A stretch of 64,000 bases of DNA from Crotalaria pallida (GCA_037953625.1 CM075649.1:62480660-62544659); one strand, 5' to 3'. Shown: positions 9,946 to 22,921, numbered from the stretch's first letter. The notes: generated from the letters alone by a model not told the origin. Made by a program: numbers and translations.

Positions 9946-12900
9946 CGCCACTGTAACATCCCGCATTTTCTGGACTCAAATAAATTAATCAGGTTTTATT
10001 TAAACTAAATTTTTCAGAATTTAAGAAGATTTTTAGTTAGAGTATTTTAGCAAGTGATTTTCTTTGAAGTTTGATTTCATGAAAGCTAAGCCGTAGTTTT
10101 ATTGAAACAAAATCGCTTTTAATCAAAATGATTTGAGGTTTTGAATAGGTTGTTCTTTTGAAAATAATTGAAACTATAATTTTTACAAAACAAAGTAAAG
10201 CTTATTTTCTTTTGAAAAGGTGGATTGATTTTTAAAGTTTCATTCTTGAATTTATGAAAGTGTGTTTTGTGTAAAGAATTATGCATGAATTATGAGAATA
10301 TGAATGCATGTTTGTACAACAAATTGTATATGTAATTTAATTAGTAAATTTAAATGAATATATGCATGGACTATGTGCATGAGTGTATGATGTATGTGTG
10401 ATGTATATGTGTGTACCGTATATTGGAATGGGGAACATGATGTGTATGCCTTGTTTCATGATTTCATGGTATGTGATAATATGAAATGAAAATGTGTGTG
10501 CATGTGTGTGTTCGGCCGAGGATGAGAGAAGAGGAACCAAATAGGATGCATTTTTCCCATTCATTAAGAAATTAGAAATTCAAATGAGAAGCCAAGTAGA
10601 AGCCTAGGTTGGTGACTCATGATGCCTAAGGAAGACTTTCGTCAACCTTGCCTCACCGTTGACAAGACCCTTGCCATGCAAAATTTGGAGTGGTCCGAAT
10701 TACCCCTCCACCAAGCCATGAACCAAGGCTAAAATAGGAAAATGACCCACCCTTGCTCTTGATCTTAAAACCGTGTATGTTTGTGTTGGTAGCCATTCTT
10801 CATTTTTCAAACCCTCCATTTCCAAACACTTGGTCCAAGAGTACATCAACTCTTGAGACCCTAGAGAGAAAAGGAAGTAAGCCGTGAGGGAGAAGAGAGG
10901 AAAAGAAGAGTGAGACCCCAAAATTCTTAACCCAAACCTCTCTACTTTCTTTCCCAACCTTGTTCTTCTTCAAGACTAAGGAGAAAAGCTACCCATCAAC
11001 TTAGAGAGGAGGAGGCCGAAGCCAACCCTAGGAGGAAAAGAGGAGGATTTGAAGCTTAAAGATTAGGATTTTGTTTAAGGTAGTTATTTAAGGTAGTTTA
11101 GTATAGTGATTTTGGTTTGTAAAGGACTTTATATGGACTTTTGTTCAAGTTTAATTCTTTTGTGATGCATGACTTTATTTTCTTGTGATCTTGAAGTTTT
11201 GTTGCCTTGCATGTCATTTTTATAATTTGATCTTGAATGAGTGTACTTGGATGCTTTAATTTCTAACTTGTTCTTCACGGTTTTACCTAGGATTTGAGTT
11301 TAAGTTTATATTTTTGTTTTGATCTTTCCTTGCATGTTATTCTATGGCTTGATCTTGAATATTTATGCTTGGAAACTTTGATCTTTAACTTGCTCTTCAC
11401 GGTTTTGTGTAAGTTTTGTATTTAAGCTTATGTTTTTGCTTTGATCTTGTGTTGCATGTTTTGATCTATGCTTTATTCTTGAGAAAATGTGAAGCTTGAG
11501 TTTTATGTATTAGTTTGAGTGCAAGTCTTGATTTTTCCTTGGTGCATGTACGGTTTCCAAAAGAAAATCAAGATCACAAGCATTGAAAATAATTTTTATA
11601 AAAAGAATTGGAATCAAGATTTGGGTTTTGTGAGATGATGATTCAGTTGGTGTTGTTTTAAAGGAATTCTTACATGATTTGATTTTTGAGTTGATCCTTG
11701 CATGTGAACATAATTTGTAAGATCTTGCTTATATGCTTGTCACCATTCGGTCAAGTCTAGGAAACCATATTAGGACATCTTTCCTTTACATGCATGCTGA
11801 AAATTTGTCTCATCTAGAGATTATAAGTGCATGCATGATGAGACTTATATGATCAATGAATTTTAAGTACATGCATGAGTTTTCTTAAAGGCTAAAGACT
11901 TTAACATAATTCTTGGTTTCATAGTGTTAAGGAACTAAAATTTTGTGTACTAACTTCCTTGAGAAGCTCACGGATATACATGTATAAATGTTTAAAGTTA
12001 GTTGTTTTATTTTGCATGTGTGTTTTATGGTTAGGATTAGAGATTTCTAAACCTATGGGACTTAAACCTTTTGATTTAAAACTTTAAAGTAAATTTTTCA
12101 TGATCCCATTTGGTTCAGGAACAAATCTTATTTAGGTTATTTTTATTTTCTTATGAGTGATTGTATTAGGTAATTTTCTTGTGTTTTATTCGGCCTTAAG
12201 TGTGAAAGTATGCTAGTATTATTTTAAGTAAATATATCCTTTTCTCTTGAATTATTATTAGATTGTGATGCTTAAATATAGGATAGAGTGCTTGTCATAT
12301 GTGCATGTGTTAATGATTATTAGACTTGAACATGAACCTTGTCTCATGTAGGATATGATTCGGCCATGCATGGAAATTAAGTGCATATATTTGATTCTTG
12401 CCTTATGTGCATGAATTGTGATGTTGTATTTATGTGTGTATGAATGATTTGAGTGTTTAATATTTTTAAAGGTTTTTGATTGAATCCTTGTGTTATTTCT
12501 CTTTGATGAAATTCGGTTTTAAAGAAAATAAAGTGAGTCAAATGATTTGATTAATTGAAAAATATTGTTTTGAAAAGATTTTTCCTTTGATTTATGAAGT
12601 TCATGGTTTCAATTTAACAAACGATTTTCCTAAGAAAACCTTAAGATAAATGTGGCCTTTTTAAAGAGCCAAGAAATTATTGATGTTTTCAAACAAAAGT
12701 TTTTATTTAACTGTGAATTAAAATCAAAGTGATTTTCAAATAAGAGTTCAATAATAATGTCTTATTTTCTAAATAATTTTATAAGAACAATTTTTGATGA
12801 GGAAGAATTATTTGAGTTCCAGTAACAATCGGGAAGCAGTTACGAGTATCGCATCGGGAACCAAGGAGCGTATCGTGAGTGTGTCTTCAATCGAGGTGAG

Positions 12901-14184
12901 AGAGAAGTTTCCCCCAAACACCGTGGTTTTTAGGTAACATATTAAGTGTTTCGACCATCTCAAAAGTCGAAACTTAGTGTGTTATGATTAGTTGAATGTG
13001 GAATGTGGCAACGCTGTGAATAATAGTAATAATAATTAAAGATATAAGAGATAAGAGATGAGTGAGGAAGGATGTGAGATGTTATCGGAAAAGAATAAAT
13101 GATGAAAGCGATGAGTTAAGCCAGAGCTTGGGCAACATTGTTGATATGGATGCTTTCTGAGGTTGAGGCATGAGTGAAGGGAAATGAAATTGTGGAAAGA
13201 GAATGGAGTTTGATTGGAGATGGACTTTGGTTGTGGTTTTAGTCTGGGAACTAGTGTTGAGTTGAGCTTGCTCCTCCACTAGCGCTCAGCAAAAGATTAT
13301 TTTTCTTAAAAAGAGATTTTGGAAGGGATTTTTGTAACACCCCGATTCGGCAACTTGAAGCTTAAACTCAAAGTAGTGAAAATTAGGGCCATTTTTTTTA
13401 AAACAAGTGTTATGTGAACGTGAGAACGCTTGAACTTTTAAAACCTAGTTACAACTAAAACTTGAGTTCTCACATTACATCAATTCTTTCCAAGTTCCAA
13501 ACCGAGATGTCACAAGACACCGCACTTTGAAACCTGTTTTCGAAAACATCATTCTAAAAATAATGCCCATGTACTTGTTTCAAACCGTCAATATTGAATA
13601 AAACATTTGCCGGGGTACAGTATGGTAGAGCTAGGTAACTAAGAACTTACAATGGAGTACATTCCGCCAGGGAGATTCCTAGCTTCTAGTCATGCTTTCT
13701 ACTATCGGTCGTATAACTCCGATCCTTGGTTGATGAAGCCCACCACGCTTCCGCTGCGCCATCTACCAGTTTCAATACCAGCAATTGCCGATACGACAAC
13801 ATGGTAGGAGAGAGTCAGTGTTCCAAACACTAACGGGTTGACCTTGCGGTCTTAGAGTAGAAAGAGACAGAGGATATAACATAACTAAAACAAATACTAA
13901 AGAATGCAATCATCATCAACATAAATGCATCTAACATGTTATACACATAGCATGGATCACCACAACATAATCATCCTCATCATCATCATGAACACTATTA
14001 CATTATTCGAATTATCGTTCCCAATATCATTCTCATGAGCTTTCACCACTGTTATCAATCCTTCTTTCCTCATCATAACCACACTTATTATTCATTCTAA
14101 GAATTCCCTCATCTTATAAATCCTTATTCGATGCTTAATGTCTTGATTTTTCTTTGAAACATCTTTGTCTTTTAAGTTTTATTA

Positions 14185-14790
14185 TTTCGGTTAGCATCAA
14201 TGATGAGGGGGAAACATCATTGAGCTCACACGTCTACATCTCCTCAGTCAACCACCCAACCTAGTCGGAAGCAAACAGGAGTACAAGACCTTTACCACGC
14301 GGGCACGACAACTGTCACACAACAAATGGTCCCAGACCAGGAGGACTCAGCCTCAAATCAATTCAATTCATATATAATCAAGGCACGCTCTCAGCGGCAA
14401 TCACAAATGCCCCGTTCCAGTCCCTCTCACTGTTCCTGAAATGCAATAGGGGTGACAACACTATTCCGGTCCCGGGTGCAGAACTTACCACGACATTAGA
14501 CCCAGTCCCTACCACGTTAGTACGCCACATGTGGGATTCATTCCACCCAGAATAGTACTCAAAGCCTCATGGCGTTTTACCGCCCTAGCTTACCCTATTG
14601 CATTCACAACCCGAATATTCTTGATATCCGGGGTACCTTCCTCTCCACTACTTCGATACGACACTCATGCCTCACCGCGTTTGTAAATGTCTTTTAATGT
14701 TTTAGATTTTTAATTACACGGCTTCATCCTAACACTCGGCTCGTCCTTGGTGCATCCCTTCAACGAAGCTCGACCACTAATCGCAATCCG
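14185..14790 (-). repeat. Conserved LTR module, copy in A3
   Basis: Inverted copy of the module at 555-1180 and 19620-20170. Matching words on the plus strand are CATCTCCTCAGTC, CCACGCGGGCACGACA, GGTCCCAGACCAGGAGGA and CCAGTCCCTCTCACTGTTC. Confidence 0.7.
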
Positions 14791-17700
14791 TTCCCCCTAA
14801 ATCTCAATGGCCCTCGGCCTCACATCACTTTCATCTCATTCTCAACATTCTCATCATCTCATGCTCAGCATCATTCTCATCAACATCATCAACATATTTT
14901 CCTCGTCTTTCATAAAACATCTTTCGCAAAACTTTTTCGAAATCACGATTTCACAAAACTTTTTCAAAAATAATGTCTCAAAAACTTTTACAAAAATATC
15001 ATTTTCACAAAAGCTTTTCTAAAACCTCTTTTCAAAACCTTTTTCAAAAATCACATTTTTGGGTGAGTGTTAATGGAGGAGCAAGCTCAACTCAACACTA
15101 AGCTTCTTCCCAAAAATATGAACGAGGAATCACATCTCCACTCAAACCACATCACACTTTCATAACCACACTCTCTTTCCAACTCAACTCTTTTCAACTC
15201 AAACATTGATTTTCTTTCTTTCATTCTTTATCTCTTTTGCATTCCATTCGCAACACGCTTTACTTCTTTCTCAATCATTCTCATACTTTCTCTTTAATCT
15301 TTTGCTCATCACTTATCCCTTACTTAATTATTTCTCATATCACGTATTCGCATTTCTTTTCTCCTTTCAATCTTATCTCATTTATTTTACGGTTCCTTAT
15401 TATTGTTTCACTATCCAGACATACGCAGTAATTTATAAACAGAATAAAATACGCTCAACAAATAAACATTTAGAATGCAAACAAAGCAAATGAACACTTA
15501 GCACATATATCTATTTTGCCTAATTCGCAGTACATTCGCAATCCATCTATTCGGATTGCGAGCAACCGCGTTAGGGGACCACGGCACTCTCACTCACCTG
15601 GATGACGAATCATCCTGAAAACTTTACGAGATTTCCCAGTCGTTATCCTCGCTGCGTTTCCTTCGCGTCCGACACCCGAACTAAATATTTTTCCCTGTGC
15701 GTTAGAAACGATTTACGTGAATTCTCAATTTCGTTTTAAAATACTTTGGAATAATTTCCCTTTACCAATATCCAAAAGTTTCCAAATCCAAATCAAATCT
15801 CAAAAAGAGTTTTCAAGAAAACATTGAAATAATCTCTTTATCAAAATAAAATCCATTTCTCTTAATTTAAAACACTTTGATTGAAAAATCATTTTCTTTA
15901 AACATTGAATAAAATCTTAAGAAAACGACTCTTAAAAAGAATCTTTCTTAAATCAGATACAAAATTTCAAAACGGTAAAATTTCAAAACCAATCAATTGA
16001 TTTATTTAATTTCTAAACTTCATCCAACACAAATCAAAGAAGGTTCTTTAAAATTTTCAAATCAATTTAAGTTATTTGAATCATACTTTTTTTTTAAATG
16101 AAACATTTTTCACAAACAAAACTCACAAACAGTATTCAATACAATCACATTCAATTAGCATACAGAACATACACCTAACAGTTTCAAAGTATTCACAAAC
16201 ATATTCACAGTGAAGTCATATTTAATAATCTAAAATCATTAGTTACATTGAAATCTTGATAAATCAATTAAACTACACTTAAGAAAATGATTCAAATTAA
16301 TCCTTCTAATTAATCTAACAAAACCGAATTACACATATTCATTATTTTCTAATCACAATTAATTAAAAATCATTGAATCAACTTTTCCAAAAATTCCTGT
16401 TTCACAAAATTAAATCAACTTATTTGTTTTCTTTTCTAAAAACCGAAAAGATAGAAGACAACATTTATCACTCACATTTGAACACATAGCAAATAGAAAT
16501 TTTTTTTTTGCAAGGATTAATGCACAAGTAAAGACATGAAATCGTGAAATCATTTTCCCTATCTTAATGCCAAAACCGTGAGCACTCTAGAATAAAATTT
16601 AACAATTTTTAATTTCTTTTCATAACTTAAATCAGCACAAGAAATCAAATCACAAACTATCACACATATTTTCTTTTAAATTGATTTACTTCATGCATGC
16701 ACTTTTAAAACTCTTATATTCAACTAGCCTCATGATGCATGCAACCTAAGTAGGAGACAACCTAGCTCCCTACCTACTACTAGGATGGCTTAAAGTCAAC
16801 ATGCATCAAACAAGGTTTTTCAACATACATGAATCACAAAAATCAAGTCAAACCATGCAAGTTTTCAAAAATTATTTATTTTTATTATTATTTATTTAAT
16901 TTTTTTTAAAGCAATATATCACATCTCATGCACAAATAAATTTAAGTTCATAATTCTTTCTCAACCAAAATAAAGATTTACTTCTAACTTCATAAAAAAA
17001 ATAACATGCATGATCTTGTTACAAAATAAAAAGCATGGGTCATATTATTTTCAAGCTTGGCCGAGTGGCCTTCAAACATTTAATCAAATCATGCTTAAAC
17101 TTGAAAATCATTTTAAGTCTTAATTCTTTTCTTAAAACCGAGACATACACATAAAAGAAAACACCATTTTACTTTTGAAAAATAACATGCAAATCAAGGA
17201 TCTAAACACTTTCATTTATCAAGAAAAATAACTACATGCACCACTTAGATCATCACAAAATAACATGAAAAACCATAGACTTAAATCTTTTTATAGATCA
17301 AGTTTAGATCATGAAATTTTTATCAAATAAACATGGAAATACACCCATAGTTCACGGTTTCACCAAAATTCATCATGCAAAGCCAATAATTTCACTTTAT
17401 TATTAACTAAGTTTAGATCATGCAATTACTTGTCAAATAATCACAAACACACACATGGATCAAGGTCTAACCAAAAGATCTAACATGCAAAAACCGAAAA
17501 TTTCATTTTATTAATAAACAAACTTAGATCATGGATTTATTCACCAAATCATCACATAAACACAAATAGTCCACGGTTTAGAGAAGGGAAAATAGACATG
17601 CAAAAGAGTTTATTTTAGCTTTCACAAAAACCTTAGTTTTCTTTAGATCCTTAAAGATTTTGTTAGAAAAACTTTAGATCCAACAAAAGAAACCTTAGAC

Positions 17701-18394
17701 GAACATCAAGCATCACATCTAACATATTAAAAATTATTTAAAGTCCTTAAAGTCCAAGATCAAAGAAGATCAACACACAAAATCATCTTAGAAGTCATAA
17801 AGTTCAACATGCAAGAAGAAATAAGAAGTAGATCTACAAACTAAAAAAACTAAACTATTACAAATCTTCTTCTTGATCTTCGGTTCCTACCATGAAAAGG
17901 TTGGTTCTCTAGCCCTCATCACTCTTGATCTACTAAGGAAAAACTTGGTTCAACTAGGATCTCCATCTTCTTCTTCTCCTAAGCTCTCACGACCTACTCT
18001 CTTTCTTTCTCTCTATTTCTTTTCTCTTTTTCTCTCTAAGAGTGTAAAGGGCTCTTAGGAGTGTGTTTTGTGTTGGTAGAAGAAATGAAATGGGTGAAGT
18101 GGAAAATGAACTAAGGCACCTTGTATTTATAAGCAAATTCAATCTCCCCCTTATGCCCTTGTGTGTGTGTGTTTCGGCCAAAAGAAATGAGGAGGGTAAT
18201 TTTGGGCTTTCAAAATTTTGCATGGGTGCATTTTATCAAATGCAAGGAGACAAGGTGGGATGGGCTAGAGCTTAGGGTCATTCTAGGGCTAAGACTTAGT
18301 TAGCACATAGTTAGGGTTTTCTAACTTGGTTTGGTTTGGTTTCGTGCATTTAGTTACTAGTTTCTTAACCTACAAGTTTTAATCCTAGCTCTAT

Positions 18395-18500
18395 ACATAT
18401 ATACATACACACGCAGCACATACACACATATATAATACACACACATACACATACACACCGAAGCATATACATACACATACAATTTACATTTTATTTTCTT
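18395..18500. repeat. CA-rich simple sequence in A3
   Basis: Irregular (ACAC/CATA) repeats, rich in ACACAT and ATACAC, lie inside LTR A3. No gene. Confidence 0.8.
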
Positions 18501-19619
18501 AATCTTACTTACTTAAATTCATCAATTCACATAACCAAGTGATTAATTCAAAAATTACATTCATATAATCAATTCATGTATCACACAGTACACACACATT
18601 AAATTAAACACATATCACATAAAAATTTCAAGCCAAATCAATAGATTTATTTTCTTTAGAACAAAATTTCCAAAATTCGTATTTCTTGTCTCTGAAAATA
18701 AATTTTTATAGAACCACCCAGAAAAATCTGAAATTTACATTTTTAAAATCTTCGTTTCAAGACGATCGTTTTGATATAAAGTTCATGAAATTCCGAGTTA
18801 CGGTTAAAAAGTTACGAATTTTTAAAGTTAACAGACCCAAAAACTTCATTTTAATCAAAATAACTTTTCCATAAAATCACAACTAATTTATTTTAAATCA
18901 AACCAACAAAGTCATTCTCTTTTCTTTTATAACAAAATACTTTGTTTATAAAAATCCTTGAAAACCAATACTTTATTTCTTTCTCACATAAAATATTTTC
19001 TGAAAATCTTTTATATCACAAAACTTCAATGTTTATTTCAACGAAATCGTTTACACACGTGTGGGAAAAATGCGGGGTGTTACAATTTTGAAAATGAATC
19101 TTCGAAGGGATCTTTTGAAAAAGGTTTGGAGAAGGAGTTTGTGAAATATTATTTTGAAAAGGCTTGGAGAATAAATTGTTTTTTTGAAATGGTTTTCTAA
19201 AAGAGGTTGTAGAATCTCATTTTCGAAAACTGTTTATGAAACATCATTTTTGAAAAAGAGTTTGTAAGCCTTATTTTTGGGGTCTTTACTTTTGAAACCT
19301 TATTTCTTTGGAAACATTATTGTTGGAAAGGATTTTTGGGAGAGAATTTATTTTGAAAAGGATTTGTGAAACTTTGTTTTGGGGAGGTATTTGAGAAAGT
19401 CCTATTTTTGAAAAGGATTGGTGAAACATTAGTTTTTGAGAAAGTTGATGAGAACATTATCTTGGGGAAGATTTTGTGAAACATTATCTTTGGAAAGATA
19501 TTTTCAAGATGAGAAAGAAACAAGTGTTTGATGATGGATGATGAGATGAGAGGTTTGGCTGTCAAAGAGAACCCAGCTCTGTGCGATGTTGAGAAAAGAG
19601 ATGTTTTGAGAAAGATTAG

Positions 19620-20170
19620 AGGTCGGGACTCGTCGAAGGGATGTACGAAGGATGAGCCGACCAATAGGTTAAGCCTTTAATTAAAAGACTGTTAAAAGAC
19701 ATGTATTAACGCGGTGAGTTATGAGAGTTAAAGCGAAGTAGTGGAGAGGAAGGAACCATAGGTATCTGCGGATACTTAGGAGGAGATTGCATTAGGAGAG
19801 GACAATGACGGTGATACGTCAAGAAGTCTAGAGTACTATTCTAGGCGGAACAATTCCACAAGTGGCGCACTAACGTGGTGGGGACTGGGTCCAATGCCGT
19901 GGCAAGTTCTGCTTTGCAAACTAGAATTAGTACTGTCGCCCCCTAGATTGCAAATCGAGAACAGTGAGAGGGACTGGAGTGGGGCATCTTGTTTGCCACT
20001 GCGAGGCAGTGAGCCATGATTATGAATTGATATTATTGAGGCTGAGTCCTCCTGGTCTGGGACCATTTGTGTGTGACAGCTATCGTGCCCGCACGGTAAA
20101 GGTCCTGTACTCCTGTTTGCTTCCGACTAGGTTGGGTGGTTGACCGAGGAGATGTAGACGAGTGTACTAA
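19620..20170 (+). repeat. Conserved LTR module, copy in A2
   Basis: A close match to 555-1180: both contain CCATAGGTATCTGCGGATAC-like and GACTGGGTCCAATGCCGTGG words in the same order. It lies about 400 bp upstream of the acceptor that precedes the open frame at 20581. Confidence 0.75.
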
Positions 20171-20580
20171 CTTGAGAACGTTTTTCCTCAATGATGATTT
20201 AAAACCCCTGCATCATTGATGGACTTGAATTCATAAAACTTAATTAAGAAAAGAAAAGAATATGTATATGATAATATAACAATTAATAATTCCTACATGA
20301 AAATATGGTGGTGGAATCAGAGTTGCGCAACAGAAGCATTTCATAGAATGTGATGTGAATATGCATAAGGTAATAAGGAAAGAAGGGTATCGGAATGATG
20401 TAAGTATTCCTCAGTGTTTATGTCGTTATATTATGTACTGTCTGTTGTATGGTTTGTCTATCTTAATATTTTACCTACTGTAATTCCACACTGTTGGCAT
20501 CACATGTCTGGGAATACTTACTCTCTCAAATTCTTCTGTTCTGTATATGTGTCCGTTTCGATGTTTGCGTCCCTTAGCTC

Positions 20581-21006
20581 ATGGATCCAGTTAAGTTCAC
20601 ATTCGATATCCGTGACGAAGGAAGATGGGAAGTGAATCGCCGTGGTTGGGAATGGCGTGGAGTATCTGAAGTTCGTATATTTGACCCTGACCATACCCTT
20701 AGAGGGACTGAACCCGATTCTCGTACTTGCCGATTTGTGCTTTCGAACCTACAAGTTGGTGGACCGACGGATTACCATGGTGGGTATCCAATGCCTTTGC
20801 TAGCACGTATCGACCCTGAGGCGGAGGAACTAGAGGAACTGGATGAAGCCTTGAATTAATTATCAGATGATGCATTTGAGGCCATGGAGGAAAGTGAACC
20901 TGAGGAAGACCCCGAGGAGGACCCTGATGAGGAGTGTCCAGATGCAGACGTGATCGATATCGACCCCAGTGAAGCACCTCCCGCGGATTCACTATCTTCA
21001 GCTTAG
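20581..21006 (+). pseudogene. LTR-borne acidic protein frame, one in-frame stop
   Basis: An ATG at 20581 lies four bases after an acceptor-like CCCTTAG and opens a 92-codon frame to TAA at 20857-20859. The same frame continues without a stop for 48 more codons to TAG at 21004-21006. The first part is mixed and rich in R, W and E; the end is strongly acidic, with runs such as EPEEDPEEDPDEE. I do not recognise a domain. The frame sits about 400 bp from the LTR end, where A1 carries a different open frame. It could be a captured exon, an accessory frame of the retrotransposon comparable in placement to LTR-encoded viral genes, or chance. There is no sign of membrane segments. Confidence 0.35.
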
Positions 21007-21429
21007 GAGACTCATTGGTAGTTTCTTTCCTTATCTTGAAGTATTAAGTTTCTTGTATTCACCCAAAAGCTAAAGATCCAGAGTACCATGATGTAATTCC
21101 CCAAACTATGCTAATTAATGTTATTTCAGTTGGGCACCACTAACTCTGATTATGAACTTGAAATGGGCTATGACAATTCGAGTGATAAGATTCAAGTTGC
21201 AAAGTGTGGTGTCACGTGACACTTCGGTTTGGAACTTGAAACTTAGCATGATGGATGAGAACGCTATTTCTTTCGAAAGAAAGCTTTGGGGAAAATTGTC
21301 CGGTTCTCACAATCATGCTACTCACTCACGTATTAAAAAAAAATGGCCCTGTTTTTCACCTAAAATGATCATTGTTTCAAGTTGCCAAATCGGGGTGTTA
21401 CAACCACTACTAGAAAAAAGGGATTTAAA

Positions 21430-21760
21430 ATCGAGGTTTCGAAATCGGTCGTTGAAAAATCGAGTTAAAAAAAACGCGGTGGCAATTTTGTAAATAAAAT
21501 CTAACTTTTAAAATCGGTCAGTAGGTTGACCGATTTCGTAAGTGGATTCGAAATCGGTCAAAGACGAACGATTTCGTAAGTCTGAAAAGTTTTTTTTTAA
21601 TTTTAAAAAATTTTCGAAATCGGTCACTATAACGACCGATTTCGTAAGTGGATTCGAAATCGATCAACGACGAACGATTTTGTAATTCGGAAAAGTTTTT
21701 TTTTTATTTTAAAAAATTTTCGAAATCGGTCACTATAATGACCGATTTCGTAAGTCTGAA
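21430..21760. repeat. Left subterminal repeats of the CACTA element
   Basis: Copies of GAAATCGGTC and its complement alternate, often as facing pairs about 10 bp apart (for example near 21510-21540, 21615-21650 and 21720-21755). In CACTA elements such subterminal repeats bind the element's own protein. The facing pairs could form hairpins of about 30 nt. Confidence 0.75.
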
Positions 21761-22590
21761 CTTTATCCAAATACCGGGAAATGAAAGGCTCACACTCACT
21801 CTCTCACACTCACTCTCTTTCTTCCGCTGCTCCTCTCACTCACTCTCTCTCTCTCTCTTCCGCTACTCCTCACACTCACAACCCGCCGCTGCCGAATCTC
21901 TCCTCCCACTCACAACCCGCGACGCTGCTGCCGCTGCTCAACCGAATCGCGTCGTCGGTTCCCTCCTCGGTTCGTCTCCTCTCCGGTTCGTCCTCTCCTC
22001 TCCGGTTCGTCTCCTTCTCCGGTTCGTCCTCTCCTCTCCGCCGCCACGCTGCTCCCTTGGTCAACCACGCCGCTGCTCCTCTCCGGTTAGGTAATGAATA
22101 TATATATTTTTAATTATTCTTATATATTAATTAATTAAAACTATTTTTATATTATTTAGAATATTATTTATTTGTATATTTGTTTATGGAAAATTGTTTA
22201 GGTTTATATATTAGTATATTATTAAGTGCTGATTTTTTGGGAAATTTGTTTATGGAAAATTGTTTAGGTTTATATATATTAGGTTTATATATTTGTTTAT
22301 GGAAAATTGTTTAGGTTTGTATATTAGGTATATATATTATTTACTGATTTTGGTATATTATTTGTTGATTTTGGTTTATTTGGTATATTATCACTTTATT
22401 AGCTTCACTTTATTTTGGTTTATGGTTATTATATAAATAGATTGAAAAATTGTTTACGGTTATATAATTTATAGTGGTTATATATGGATCGTATGTGTAT
22501 GAGAGTTTGACTGATGATTTGGTGACTACTTTGCATTCTTCTTTATTAGACATTCTTCTTTATTTAATATTTCAAATGTTGTTGTTGTAG

Positions 22591-22875
22591 TGTGCAAAAC
22601 AACAGGGGAGCGTACAATGTGGTTATTATGTTATGGTACATATGCTCACCATTATCATGGCAAAGATTTCTGGTAGATGGAATGAGGTAATTGAATATGA
22701 CTTTGTATTTTGAGTTTATTGAACAAAGTAATGAGGTAATTGAATAATCTTTATCTCATTTATATTTCAGGTCTTTAATCACAATCCTCAATGTCCCATA
22801 TCACAAGAATCCATTGACAATGTTATTGAGCACTGGTCATCATTTATACTTACTCTCAAACAAGCTGGCCTTTAA
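22591..22875 (+). pseudogene. Ulp1-like (C48) cysteine protease, last two exons
   Basis: Exon 22591-22686 follows an acceptor (TTGTTGTAG) and encodes GSVQCGYYVMVHML, with the CGYYVM motif around the catalytic cysteine of C48/Ulp1 peptidases. A phase-0 intron (GT at 22687, TTTCAG ending 22770) leads to exon 22771-22875, which ends with TAA. The upstream exons carrying the catalytic histidine and aspartate are absent, so no active protease can be made here. Plant CACTA and Mutator elements often carry such Ulp1-like genes. The fragment probably marks the 3' end of a gene deleted when this element shrank. Confidence 0.7.
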
Positions 22876-22921
22876 TACTACTTAACTTTTGTGAATCTTG
22901 CGTATTTTGGTAGTTTGATAA

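Larger units (their letters stand above)
8123..9946 (+). mobile_element. 5' LTR of gypsy element E, left part
   Basis: Starts TGTAAGGTCC at 8123 after the sequence CTAGT, followed by an AAATAAATA-rich stretch. It then shows palindromes (8227-8325), a TATA-like AAAATAAAAG near 8346, a CT-rich leader, a donor-like AAG|GTATGG near 8962, more palindromes (9374-9490) and a family-specific minisatellite (9575-9945). It is interrupted by LTR A2 and the CACTA element and appears to resume at 46556. Total LTR length would be about 2.6 kb, similar to family B. The start is inferred from TG and composition; the matching 3' LTR is not in the window. Confidence 0.55.
13333..19084 (-). mobile_element. Solo LTR of family A, inverted copy A3 nested in A2
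   Basis: The insertion is flanked by a perfect 5-bp duplication ATTTT (13328-13332 and 19085-19089). On the minus strand it starts TGTAACACCCCGCATTTT at 19084 and ends GGGGTGTTACA at 13333; it is 5,752 bp long. Its internal order mirrors A2: near-end segment 13640-13860, conserved module 14185-14790, the AAAACTTTT-rich stretch 14900-15060, a long AT-rich part, and a leader region near 17870-18280. It carries no element gene. The short frames at 15206-15493 and 17873-18275 are low-complexity sequence within the LTR. Confidence 0.8.
9952..21402 (+). mobile_element. Solo LTR of family A (copy A2), split by A3
   Basis: Starts TGTAACATCCCGCATTTT at 9952 and ends CGGGGTGTTACA at 21402. Without the nested A3 insertion it is about 5.7 kb. 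Flanks are GCCAC (9947-9951) and ACCAC (21403-21407), a target duplication with one mismatch that includes the first bases of the CACTA element, so A2 probably inserted at the CACTA end. No primer site follows 21402. Inside are a pyrimidine-rich leader, a donor-like AAG|GTAGTT near 11080, a long AT-rich intron-like part, the conserved module (19620-20170) and an open frame near the end (20581-21006). No gag or pol is seen. Confidence 0.75.

Noticed and set aside
15206..15493. Hydrophobic 95-codon frame in LTR A3 that looks like a membrane protein
   Set aside because: T-rich sequence yields F/L/S/I-rich peptides by chance; no counterpart in A2.
21648..22113. Serine/leucine-rich frames (148 and 110 codons) in the CACTA leader
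   Set aside because: Low-complexity CT-rich leader; two phases open at once; no domain.
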